Of a stretch of 64,000 bases of DNA, positions 28,854 through 38,319 are shown one piece after another. The DNA is from Devosia ureilytica (lineage in GTDB: Bacteria > Pseudomonadota > Alphaproteobacteria > Rhizobiales > Devosiaceae): the NCBI RefSeq assembly GCF_024273195.1, contig NZ_JAMZCU010000005.1, positions 95,628-159,627 on the forward strand, in the 5' to 3' direction. The stretch's first letter is position 1, and the number at the start of each line of letters is the position of its first letter. The notes below the pieces were generated by a model. The model made no database searches. It was not told the DNA's origin and saw only the letters and a list, made by a program, of their open reading frames with translations. The position numbers and the translations under genes were made by a program.

Positions 28854-29927
28854 TTACAGGTCGGTGGCGCGCTGGGCCGGATCGTCGGCGTAGGTGGCCT
28901 CGTCGTATTCCGGCTGGGCTTCGAGCTGTTCGCGGGTGAAGTCCGAATAGATAATCAGATCGCCGTTTTCGTTCGACGCGAACTCAAGGTTCTCAAGACC
29001 AACGGCAACGCGCTTTTCGCCAATGCCGAGGAAGCCACCAAAGTCGATCAGCATGGCGTCGACCTGGCCATCAGCCGTCAAGAGGATGTCGCCGACCACG
29101 GCAATGTCATCGCCTTCCGGGCCAATCACGGTGGCACCTGTGAGGTTCTCGGCCGTCAGGGCATCGACCTCGACGGCAGTATAGCCCTCACGCGGCAAGA
29201 CATTGGTCTGATCGGCATTCGTGGCATCATCAGCCGGAGCGACAGCCGGATCGGCTGGTGCCGCGGCAGGATCGGCAGGGGCCACAGCCGGATCAGCCGG
29301 TGCGACGGCCGGGTCAGCCGGTGCAACGGCCGGGTCAGCGGGGGCGACGGCCGGATCAGCAGGCTCCATGGCCGGGTCGGCTGCAACATCAACGTCCCAG
29401 ATGAAGTCCGGTGCAGCGTTCAGCGCGTCAGCCGTGGTGGCCAGCACCCAGCGCTCGGTTTCATCAAAGGCAATGGTGTATTCGAGCTCGGCAAAATCAA
29501 CGGCGACATTCTTTTCGCCAATGCCGAGGAAGCCACCAACGCCGATCACGACGGCATGGATTTCCCCATCCGTGGAAATGACGAGATCGTTGACGGTACC
29601 GATGGTTTCGGCATCTTCAGCGCCGCTCGAGAAAATGGTGGCGCCCATGATTTCGGACACCAGGGCATCACCCTCGCCTGCAACATAGCCGGCGGACATA
29701 TCCCAAGGCTCATCGGCCTCCATGGTGCCGTGATCGGCGGGGGTCATCGCATCATCAGCAGGGGCCATGGCATCATCGGCCGGGGCCGTAGCATCGTCAG
29801 CCGGCGCCATTTCGTTGGCCGGCGCCATCTCATTGGTCGGTGCCGTTTCGGTGGTGGTGGTCTGTGCGACAGCAGCAGTACCAAGCACCAGGGCAATGGC
29901 CGAGCTGGTAAGAAGTGTGCGGATCAT
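28854..29927 (-). CDS. Exported protein with two PRC-barrel domains and Pro/Ala/Asp repeats
   Basis: A protein of 357 residues. The signal peptide (about 1-22, ending AAVAQ) is followed by a 7-residue-period linker (APADDAM type), PRC-barrel 1 (about 75-170), a second linker of PADPAVA heptads (about 185-232), and PRC-barrel 2 (about 240-345). Both barrels share GGFLGIGEK-x-VAV. A GGAG site before the ATG at 29927 fixes the start; a longer frame lacks a site. An EcfG promoter lies ~95-115 bases upstream. It is probably a periplasmic stress protein; function unknown. Confidence 0.85.
   Translation of the reverse strand: MIRTLLTSSAIALVLGTAAVAQTTTTETAPTNEMAPANEMAPADDATAPADDAMAPADDAMTPADHGTMEADEPWDMSAGYVAGEGDALVSEIMGATIFSSGAEDAETIGTVNDLVISTDGEIHAVVIGVGGFLGIGEKNVAVDFAELEYTIAFDETERWVLATTADALNAAPDFIWDVDVAADPAMEPADPAVAPADPAVAPADPAVAPADPAVAPADPAAAPADPAVAPADDATNADQTNVLPREGYTAVEVDALTAENLTGATVIGPEGDDIAVVGDILLTADGQVDAMLIDFGGFLGIGEKRVAVGLENLEFASNENGDLIIYSDFTREQLEAQPEYDEATYADDPAQRATDL
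29232..29373. repeat. 21-base tandem repeat encoding PADPAVA heptads
   Basis: About six imperfect copies of a 21-base unit (7 codons) inside the PRC-barrel gene, differing mostly at third positions. Confidence 0.75.
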
Positions 29928-30381
29928 AGTAGGCTCCATAGGTTCATCGTTGCGGTGAACAGGGCCGTGCGGCGCAAAACTTGCCGGTAGCGCACCGTGC
30001 GGCCCATTGATGTTCGATGAACGCAAGGACCGCGCGAGGCGTTCCGCAGCTTTTTTGCGGGCCAATTCGGAACCAAAGAAAAAGCCGGCCGCTGATTGCA
30101 CCAGCGCCGGCTCTTCCCGCCTCCCGTTAACGGGTTATATTATTGTCGACCAACCGGGTGTGTCGCGGTCACGCCGGTCGATCTTTCTGCCCCCGGCGGC
30201 GCGGCATGGGGCGCGCAGGAGGGCTGACAGGACGACAATAGCGCAACCACGTGGACCGACCAGCCAGACCCCGGTTAATGCGTTAACGCAATGCTAATGC
30301 GCGCGACGTGTCGCCTTTTGGCGCGTCGTTTTCTCGCCTGTCTTGGTCCCAAAACCGGGACCCACTTTTGGCTGACATGCC
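29928..30381. other. 454-base intergenic region upstream of the PRC gene
   Basis: No gene is seen. It contains the EcfG promoter (30020-30045). Two 12-bp palindromes centred on GTTAAC occur: CCCGTTAACGGG at 30123-30134 and TGCGTTAACGCA at 30279-30290. The second is joined to a TTAA-N7-CTAA CtrA-like site at 30283-30297. A GGTCCC/GGGACC hairpin lies at 30345-30362, 20 bases past the GNAT stop; its flanking A-rich and CACTTTT motif resembles an intergenic motif I know from rhizobia. Confidence 0.5.
30020..30045 (-). promoter_or_regulatory. Predicted EcfG promoter of the PRC-barrel gene
   Basis: On the minus strand: GGAAC (30045-30041), 17 bases, CGTT (30023-30020), an exact consensus match. 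The predicted leader is about 85 bases. Confidence 0.65.
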
Positions 30382-30840
30382 CTAATCGACCAGGTGTGCG
30401 CTCTCACGGTCATAGTCGCGCATGGCCCGATGCGGCATCCCGCCATCCTGGAATTCAGGCCCGAAGGCGACGAAACCGAGGCTTTCGTAAAACCCCAGCT
30501 TGTCTGATTGAGCGGTCAGGTAAAATCGGTCCTGCCCGCGCTGGCGCGCATGAGCCATGGCCGCCGCGATCAGTTTGTGGGCGATCCCTCGCCCGCGAAA
30601 CAGCTGTCGCACCGCAACCCGGCCAATCTTGGTGTGCTCGGGCAGATCGATCAGGCGCAACGTGCCGACCACCTCACCCTCGCTGATGGCAACAAAATGG
30701 GTGGCCGAGAGGTCATATTCATCATGCTCCTCTGCCTCGGGCACCTTCTGCTCCCACACGAAAACTTCGCGCCGCAGCGCAAAGGCAGCGTTGCACAGAA
30801 GGGAAAAGCACGGGACGGGAAGGATGGCGAGTTCGGACAT
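30382..30840 (-). CDS. GNAT family N-acetyltransferase
   Basis: A protein of 152 residues. The acetyl-CoA loop is KIGRVAVRQLFRGRGIAHKLI (about 70-90), with the ALRREVFVWEQKVPEAEEHDEYD N-terminal strand typical of ElaA-like GNATs, and LGFYESLGFVAFG near 115. The substrate is unknown. Confidence 0.9.
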   Translation of the reverse strand: MSELAILPVPCFSLLCNAAFALRREVFVWEQKVPEAEEHDEYDLSATHFVAISEGEVVGTLRLIDLPEHTKIGRVAVRQLFRGRGIAHKLIAAAMAHARQRGQDRFYLTAQSDKLGFYESLGFVAFGPEFQDGGMPHRAMRDYDRESAHLVD

Positions 30841-31184
30841 GGCCGCATCCTAGAGCATTCTACCGCTTCGTTAAAACGCCAAAATGCTCAGGCGCAAGGA
30901 CGGAATGGTAGAGGCTGGACTGACAGCCCATTCTCAAGCAAGCCGCGCAAAAACGCACCCGTCACATCAATGTGTTTGAACTTTTCGCGCTTCTATCGTA
31001 TTATGACGATGAATGGCGAAGGCCGTCGGGGCAACCTGTCCAATTTGTAACGATTGTTCTGCCCGGCACTCTTAAATTCGCCAAACTGCAACCTATATTA
31101 TCCTGACTTCGGGAGTTGTGCCTTCGGGACAGCGTCCGATTTCCGCCCGCGTCCTGCGGGGGATGCCGTAAAGGGGGTGCGTCC
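30841..31184 (+). other. 344-base intergenic region upstream of rpoH
   Basis: It holds the rpoH promoter and a ~175-base leader. A stem GAGCATT (30853-30859) with AATGCTC (30883-30889) encloses a CGTTAAAACG mini-hairpin. TAGAGCAT-type motifs are common intergenic elements in related genomes. No ORF is supported. Confidence 0.45.
30976..31004 (+). promoter_or_regulatory. Housekeeping-type promoter of rpoH
   Basis: TTGAAC (30976-30981), a 17-base spacer, then TATTAT (30999-31004), close to sigma-70 consensus and correctly oriented. It predicts a start near 31011. Confidence 0.6.
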
Positions 31185-32054
31185 ATGGCCCAAACCAATT
31201 TGCCGGTCCTCTCGTCCGAGGGAGGCCTCAGCCGTTATCTTCAGGAAATCCGCAAATTCCCCATGCTGGAAGCGGATGAAGAATACATGCTGGCCAAACG
31301 CTACAAGGAACATGCCGATCCTGGCGCCGCGCAGAAGCTGATCACCAGCCATCTGCGCCTGGTCGCCAAGATTGCCATGGGCTATCGCGGCTATGGCCTG
31401 CCGATTTCCGAGGTTATCTCGGAAGGCAATGTGGGCCTGATGCATGCGGTCAAGCGCTTCGAGCCGGAAAAGGGCTTCCGCCTGGCCACCTATGCCATGT
31501 GGTGGATCCGCGCCGCGATCCAGGAATATGTCCTGCGCTCGTGGAGCCTGGTCAAGATCGGCACCACCGCCGCCCAGAAGCGGCTGTTCTTCAACCTGCG
31601 CAAGGTGAAGGGGCAGATTGCCGCCCTTGACGACGGCTCGCTGCACCCCGACCAGATCAAGCAGATCGCCACCACGCTTCGGGTGACCGAGGACGAAGTG
31701 GTGCAGATGAACTCGCGCCTTTCGGGCGACGCCTCGCTCAATTCGCCGATGCGGGCCGACGAGGGCTCATCCGAATGGCAGGACTGGCTGGTCGATGACA
31801 CGCCGGACCAGGAAACAAGCCTTGGCGAAAGCGAGGAATATTCCGAGCGCATGGGCATGCTGAACAAGGCCATGGACGTGCTCAACGAACGCGAACGTGC
31901 GATTTTCCAGGCCCGCCGGCTTCAGGAAAGCCCCTCGACGCTCGAGGAACTGGCCCAGCAATATGATGTCAGTCGCGAGCGCATCCGCCAGATCGAAGTC
32001 CGCGCCTTTGAGAAGGTGCAGGACGCCGTCAGGGATGCGGCAAGCCACGCCTGA
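31185..32054 (+). CDS. rpoH: RNA polymerase sigma factor RpoH (sigma-32)
   Basis: A protein of 289 residues. Region 2 contains LITSHLRLVAKIAMGYRGYGLP and the -10 reading segment FRLATYAMWWIRAAIQEYVL. The RpoH box region QKRLFFNLRK near residue 130 is diagnostic. Region 4 ends with ISRERIRQIE-type HTH (VSRERIRQIEVRAFEK). It directs heat-shock transcription. Only this copy is in the window; relatives often carry two. Confidence 0.97.
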   Translation: MAQTNLPVLSSEGGLSRYLQEIRKFPMLEADEEYMLAKRYKEHADPGAAQKLITSHLRLVAKIAMGYRGYGLPISEVISEGNVGLMHAVKRFEPEKGFRLATYAMWWIRAAIQEYVLRSWSLVKIGTTAAQKRLFFNLRKVKGQIAALDDGSLHPDQIKQIATTLRVTEDEVVQMNSRLSGDASLNSPMRADEGSSEWQDWLVDDTPDQETSLGESEEYSERMGMLNKAMDVLNERERAIFQARRLQESPSTLEELAQQYDVSRERIRQIEVRAFEKVQDAVRDAASHA

Positions 32055-32096
32055 CAACGCCTTGCTCCGCAGGAGCGTTCACATCGCAATAAATCA

Positions 32097-32124
32097 AACG
32101 CCCCGGCCCGGCAGCCGGGGCGTT
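32097..32124 (+). terminator. Terminator after rpoH
   Basis: An 11-bp stem (AACGCCCCGGC with GCCGGGGCGTT, loop of 6) followed by TTGCGTTT. Confidence 0.88.
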
Positions 32125-32138
32125 TTGCGTTTCCCACG

Positions 32139-32582
32139 CTATTGCCCCTGCGTCTCCAATATCGTCTTGATCGCCACCAGGTCCTTGCGATTGGCCGCCT
32201 TCATCGCACCCGAAAGAACCGGCGCCATAATGCCGGCAAAGCCCTTGGGCGCGCCGCGATTGATCAGGCACATGCGGGTGCGCGCGGGACCCATGGCCTG
32301 CAATTGATAGGTCGTCTCCATGGCCAATGGCCCCTGTGCCGTGGCCATCACCAGCCTGTTGGGCGTCAATTCGACCACCCGATAGGTATAGGCCAGCTCC
32401 CGCCCCAGAAAGCGGGCGACAAAATCCATCTCGCTGCCCAAGGCAACCGGCGGATCGGTGCGCCAGCGGACAGACTGGATGTTCTGGTACCAATGGGGCG
32501 CATTGGCGGGATCGAAGGCATAGGCGGCGACGACAGCAAGCGGCCTTTCGATCTCGATTTTCGTGACGACTTCAACCTGCAT
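32139..32582 (-). CDS. SRPBCC-fold protein
   Basis: A protein of 147 residues starting MQVEVVTKIEIERP, with an AAGGGA site 8 bases before. The pattern (VVTKIEIERPLAVVAAYAFDPANAPHWYQNI, then alternating strands and a long C-terminal helix) is that of polyketide-cyclase/START-like SRPBCC proteins. It would bind a small hydrophobic ligand; the ligand is unknown. Confidence 0.85.
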   Translation of the reverse strand: MQVEVVTKIEIERPLAVVAAYAFDPANAPHWYQNIQSVRWRTDPPVALGSEMDFVARFLGRELAYTYRVVELTPNRLVMATAQGPLAMETTYQLQAMGPARTRMCLINRGAPKGFAGIMAPVLSGAMKAANRKDLVAIKTILETQGQ

Positions 32583-32812
32583 CGCATTCCCTTCTTGGCC
32601 CGGCATCCGGCCTGCAGCAATTTTTAGCAGTTCGCCGGGACATTGGTGCATCCTTTTGACCCGTGAGAACGTATTAACCCCATCGCGACAATATGACTGG
32701 ACGGGAAGGCCCGAAACGCCGAGGTCTTGCCCTTGTAACGCCCCATTGAGGGACTTACATTCGCCCTAATACCGTCGCTCCCCATGCGCCGGCTTCTCCG
32801 GGACAGGAATTG

Positions 32813-34744
<1,932 letters not shown>

Positions 34745-34766
34745 CCGGCACGGATAAACCACAATT

Positions 34767-34790
34767 AAGGGTCGCCCCCGGGCGGCCCTT
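34767..34790 (+). terminator. Terminator after ftsH
   Basis: AAGGG-x-CGCC pairs with GGCG-x-CCCTT around a CCCG loop, followed by TTCGCTTTT. Read-through into glmM remains possible. Confidence 0.72.
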
Positions 34791-34867
34791 TCGCTTTTCG
34801 CGACACTGCGCTATTCGAGGGCGAAGTGGTATTTAATGAACAAGACCAGTGAATCGGGGGGAAACCC

Positions 34868-36211
34868 ATGGCGCGCAAGTATTTCGGCACCGACGGTATT
34901 CGTGGCCTTGCCAATGGCGACAAGCTGACCCCGGATCTGGCTCTTAAGGTCGGCATGGCGGCCGGCACAAAATTCGTGCGCGGCGACCACCGCAACCGTG
35001 TCGTCATCGGCAAGGACACCCGCCGCTCGGGCTATATGATCGAGCAGGCGCTGACGGCCGGCTTCACCGCCGTGGGCATGGATGTCTACCTGCTGGGCCC
35101 CATGCCCACCCCGGCAGTGGCCATGCTGACCCGCTCGCTGCGCGCCGACCTCGGGGTGATGATTTCGGCCTCGCACAATCCCTATGACGACAACGGCATC
35201 AAGCTGTTCCGCCCCGATGGCTACAAGCTCTCCGACGAGATCGAGCTGCAAATCGAAAAACTCATCGATAGCGATATGACGCGCTACCTCGCCAAGGGGC
35301 GCGACATCGGCCGCGCTCACCGCGACGAGGAAGCGCGCACCCGCTATATCGAATACGCCAAGCGCACCCTGCCCCGGAACATCGACCTGTCGGGCCTGCG
35401 CGTCGTGCTCGATTGCGCCAACGGCGCCGCCTATAAGGTGGCCCCGATTGCCTTGTGGGAACTGGGCGCCGAGGTGTTCACCATCGGGGCCGAGCCGGAC
35501 GGGTTCAATATCAATCACAAGGTTGGCTCCACGGCCCCCGAGGCGGTGGCCGCCAAGGTCAAGGAAGTGCGCGCCGATATCGGCATTGCGCTCGATGGCG
35601 ATGCCGACCGCGTCATTATCATCGACGAGAAGGGCAATGTGGTCGATGGCGACCAGTTCATGGCCGTTATCGCCGAGAGCTGGCTGGAGCGGCAGATGCT
35701 GGTGGGCGGCGGCATTGTCGCCACCGTCATGTCCAATCTGGGCCTCGAACGGCATCTGACAAAGCTGGGCCTGACGCTCGAGCGCACCCAGGTGGGCGAC
35801 CGCTATGTGCTCGAAGCCATGCGCACCAAGGGCTTCAATGTCGGCGGCGAGCAATCGGGCCACATCATTCTCTCCGATTTCACAACCACTGGCGACGGCC
35901 TTGTCGCGGCCCTGCAATTGCTGGCCGTGCTCAAGCAGCTTGAACGCCCGGTCTCGGAAGTCTGTGCCCGCTTTGACAAGGTCCCGCAGCTGCTGCGCAG
36001 CGTGAAGTTCAAGTCCGGCAAGCCGCTTGAACACAAGCAGGTCATCCAGGCGATTGCCGATGGCCAGGCCATGCTGGGCAAGGGCGGGCGCCTGGTGGTC
36101 CGCGCCTCGGGCACCGAGCCGGTGATCCGTGTCATGGGCGAGGCCGACGACGCCATGCTGGTGGAAACGGTCGTGGGCCAGATCGAGGCGGCTATTCGCC
36201 AGGTCGCCTGA
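34868..36211 (+). CDS. glmM: Phosphoglucosamine mutase GlmM
   Basis: A protein of 447 residues converting glucosamine-6-phosphate to glucosamine-1-phosphate for peptidoglycan and lipopolysaccharide. It begins [11 protein letters not shown]. The phosphoserine is Ser102 in [12 protein letters not shown]. The metal-binding loop is DGDADR near 241. The sugar-binding GGEQSGH is near 325, and the phosphate loop [12 protein letters not shown] is near 415. Confidence 0.98.
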   Translation: MARKYFGTDGIRGLANGDKLTPDLALKVGMAAGTKFVRGDHRNRVVIGKDTRRSGYMIEQALTAGFTAVGMDVYLLGPMPTPAVAMLTRSLRADLGVMISASHNPYDDNGIKLFRPDGYKLSDEIELQIEKLIDSDMTRYLAKGRDIGRAHRDEEARTRYIEYAKRTLPRNIDLSGLRVVLDCANGAAYKVAPIALWELGAEVFTIGAEPDGFNINHKVGSTAPEAVAAKVKEVRADIGIALDGDADRVIIIDEKGNVVDGDQFMAVIAESWLERQMLVGGGIVATVMSNLGLERHLTKLGLTLERTQVGDRYVLEAMRTKGFNVGGEQSGHIILSDFTTTGDGLVAALQLLAVLKQLERPVSEVCARFDKVPQLLRSVKFKSGKPLEHKQVIQAIADGQAMLGKGGRLVVRASGTEPVIRVMGEADDAMLVETVVGQIEAAIRQVA

Positions 36212-36308
36212 CCACCCATAAAGTATTGATAGATTACTAATACGCATCTGCGCAGTAACGATTGATCAATCATCGCGATTGACTGGCGGTTAGGGTTAAA
36301 TTTCTAGG

Positions 36309-36323
36309 TTAAGCGCGCTTTAA
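36309..36323. promoter_or_regulatory. Full-consensus CtrA box upstream of the outer-membrane protein gene
   Basis: TTAA-N7-TTAA with exact spacing, 62-76 bases before the ATG of the beta-barrel gene. In Brucella CtrA is reported to bind the omp25 promoter. Confidence 0.65.
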
Positions 36324-36384
36324 GAAGTTTGCCGGATATTGGTCGCAATCGACTTGGTGTCGTGGCAACCAAAGGACCTTCGTA

Positions 36385-37131
36385 ATGCGTAACCTAACCG
36401 CTGCAATGCTGGTGGCAGGAGCCACCATGATTGCCGGGCAAGCCCTGGCTGCGGATCTGCCCTACTATCCCCCGGTCATTGAAATTCCCGATGTAGACTA
36501 TGGCTATTCTGGCTCGTTCTACCTGCGCGGCAGCGCCGGCCTGAACCTGATGTGGACACCCTATGTCCATCATCCGGACGCCTTATCCGCAGACAAGAAC
36601 TTCGCCATTACCGAATTCGGTTACGGCTATTCGGTCGGCGCCGGCGCTGGTTACGAATTCGGCAATGGCTTCCGCGTTGACGCGACGGTCGACTACCTCG
36701 CCAACGAGAACATGACCGCCTACATCAACGATGGTTCTGGTGGTGCTGTCCTCACCGTCGGCGACCACAAGCTTTCGCTGCGCTCCACTGTCCTGCTCGC
36801 CAACGCCTATTACGATTTCGGCCTGGGCCTGGGCGATGGTTATGGTGCTGCTGGTGGCGCGTTTGGCTATGTCGGCGCTGGCGCTGGCGTTGCCTTCAAC
36901 GACTTCATCACCACCGGCTCCGCACTGCCCGATACCCGTGACCAGAACACCAGCCTTGCCGCTGCTGGCATGGTCGGCGTGGGCTATGATTTCGGTCAGG
37001 TGGTTGCAGACGTGGGCTACCGGGCCCTTTACATCAACCGCATCCACAACGATGCAGCCACCCACCCCTACACGCTCGACAACAATTGGATCCACGAAGT
37101 GCGCGGCTCCGTGCGCTATCGCTTCAACTAA
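36385..37131 (+). CDS. Outer-membrane beta-barrel protein (Omp25/RopB-like)
   Basis: A protein of 248 residues. The signal peptide ends near GQALA. The mature part shows Gly/Tyr/Asn-rich alternating strands (GYGYSVGAGAGYEFGNGFRVD, VGVGYDFGQVVADVGYRALY) and ends in Phe-Asn (VRYRFN), typical of an 8-stranded barrel of the Omp25/OmpA-like small porin class. An AAAGGACC site precedes the ATG. A perfect CtrA box lies upstream. Confidence 0.88.
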   Translation: MRNLTAAMLVAGATMIAGQALAADLPYYPPVIEIPDVDYGYSGSFYLRGSAGLNLMWTPYVHHPDALSADKNFAITEFGYGYSVGAGAGYEFGNGFRVDATVDYLANENMTAYINDGSGGAVLTVGDHKLSLRSTVLLANAYYDFGLGLGDGYGAAGGAFGYVGAGAGVAFNDFITTGSALPDTRDQNTSLAAAGMVGVGYDFGQVVADVGYRALYINRIHNDAATHPYTLDNNWIHEVRGSVRYRFN

Positions 37132-37169
37132 GCCAAGCCGCAGACCGCCACGTCTGCCAATTCGGAATG

Positions 37170-37195
37170 GGGCCGGTGTCAGAAGACACCGGCCC
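37170..37195 (+). terminator. Terminator after the outer-membrane protein gene
   Basis: A perfect 11-bp stem GGGCCGGTGTC/GACACCGGCCC with an AGAA loop, followed by TTCTGTTT. Confidence 0.92.
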
Positions 37196-37329
37196 TTCTG
37201 TTTGCCCTCTGGACGGCAAGCCCCGGCCAATGCTCAATGGCACGGGGACAAAGTCCCTTTTTTTTATCGCGTTTCCGAACCGCAAAACTGTTGCCACTTG
37301 TGCTGGAAACGCTCTGGAGGAGGAGCGGC

Positions 37330-38319
37330 GTGCATATTCTGATTATAGGTGCCGCCGGCATGGTCGGGCGCAAGCTGACCCAGGCCCTGCTGGCAGCAGG
37401 CACCATTGCGGGCCGGGACATTTCGGCGCTGACGCTGGTGGACGTGGTCGCCGCCGACGTACCAGTGAGCGACACTCCCATATCGGCCCTGGCCGCCGAC
37501 CTGTCGCTACCCGGCACCGCCCAAACGCTGGCTGCCACCAGGCCTGACCTGATCTTCCACCTGGCCGCCATTGTTTCGGGCGAGGCGGAGGCTGACTTCG
37601 ACAAGGGCTATCGCATCAATCTCGACGGCACCCGCCTGCTGCTCGAAGCGATCCGGCAGGAGGGCATGAAAGCCCCATATTGCCCGCGGCTGGTCTTCAC
37701 CTCGTCCATTGCCGTCTTTGGCGCGCCCCTGCCCCCGGCCATTCCCGACGACATGGCCCATACGCCGCTCACCAGTTACGGCACGCAAAAGGCCATTTGC
37801 GAGCTGCTGCTGGCCGACTATTCGCGCCGCGGCTTTGTCGATGGCATCGGCATCCGCCTGCCCACCGTGGTGGTGCGGCCGGGCAAGCCCAACAAGGCCG
37901 CCTCGGGCTTCTTTTCGGGCATTATCCGCGAGCCGCTCAACGGCATGGAAGCCGTGCTGCCGGTCGATGACAGCGTGCGCCACTGGTTCGCCTCGCCCCG
38001 CTCTGCCATCGGCTTCCTGCTTCACGCCGCCGGCCTCGACACCGCCCCGCTGGGTCAAAGACGCAATCTGAGCATGCCCGGACTCTCGGCGACCATTGCC
38101 GAGGAAATCGCTGCATTGGAGCGCTTCGGCGGCACCAAGGCCCTTCGGCTGATCCGCCGCGAACCTGACGAGACCATTGCCCGCATCGTCGCGGGTTGGC
38201 CGCAGAACTTTGACACCGGCCGCGCCATCGCTCTTGGCTTCCGAGCCGAAACCAGCTTCGACGATATCGTGCGCGCCCATATCGAAGACGAATTGGGCGG
38301 GCAGATCGGCAATGGTTGA
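37330..38319 (+). CDS. denD: NAD-dependent epimerase/dehydrogenase, DenD (D-erythronate dehydrogenase)-like
   Basis: A protein of 329 residues from a GTG with a strong GGAGGAGGAG site. The Rossmann motif is IIGAAGMVGRKLTQ, and the SDR active-site Tyr-x3-Lys is in TSYGTQKAICE. The N-terminal pattern matches D-erythronate dehydrogenase, which oxidises D-erythronate to 2-oxo-tetronate in tetronate catabolism. The other den/otn genes are not here, so the substrate is uncertain. It overlaps the GMC gene by 8 bases. Confidence 0.82.
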   Translation: MHILIIGAAGMVGRKLTQALLAAGTIAGRDISALTLVDVVAADVPVSDTPISALAADLSLPGTAQTLAATRPDLIFHLAAIVSGEAEADFDKGYRINLDGTRLLLEAIRQEGMKAPYCPRLVFTSSIAVFGAPLPPAIPDDMAHTPLTSYGTQKAICELLLADYSRRGFVDGIGIRLPTVVVRPGKPNKAASGFFSGIIREPLNGMEAVLPVDDSVRHWFASPRSAIGFLLHAAGLDTAPLGQRRNLSMPGLSATIAEEIAALERFGGTKALRLIRREPDETIARIVAGWPQNFDTGRAIALGFRAETSFDDIVRAHIEDELGGQIGNG

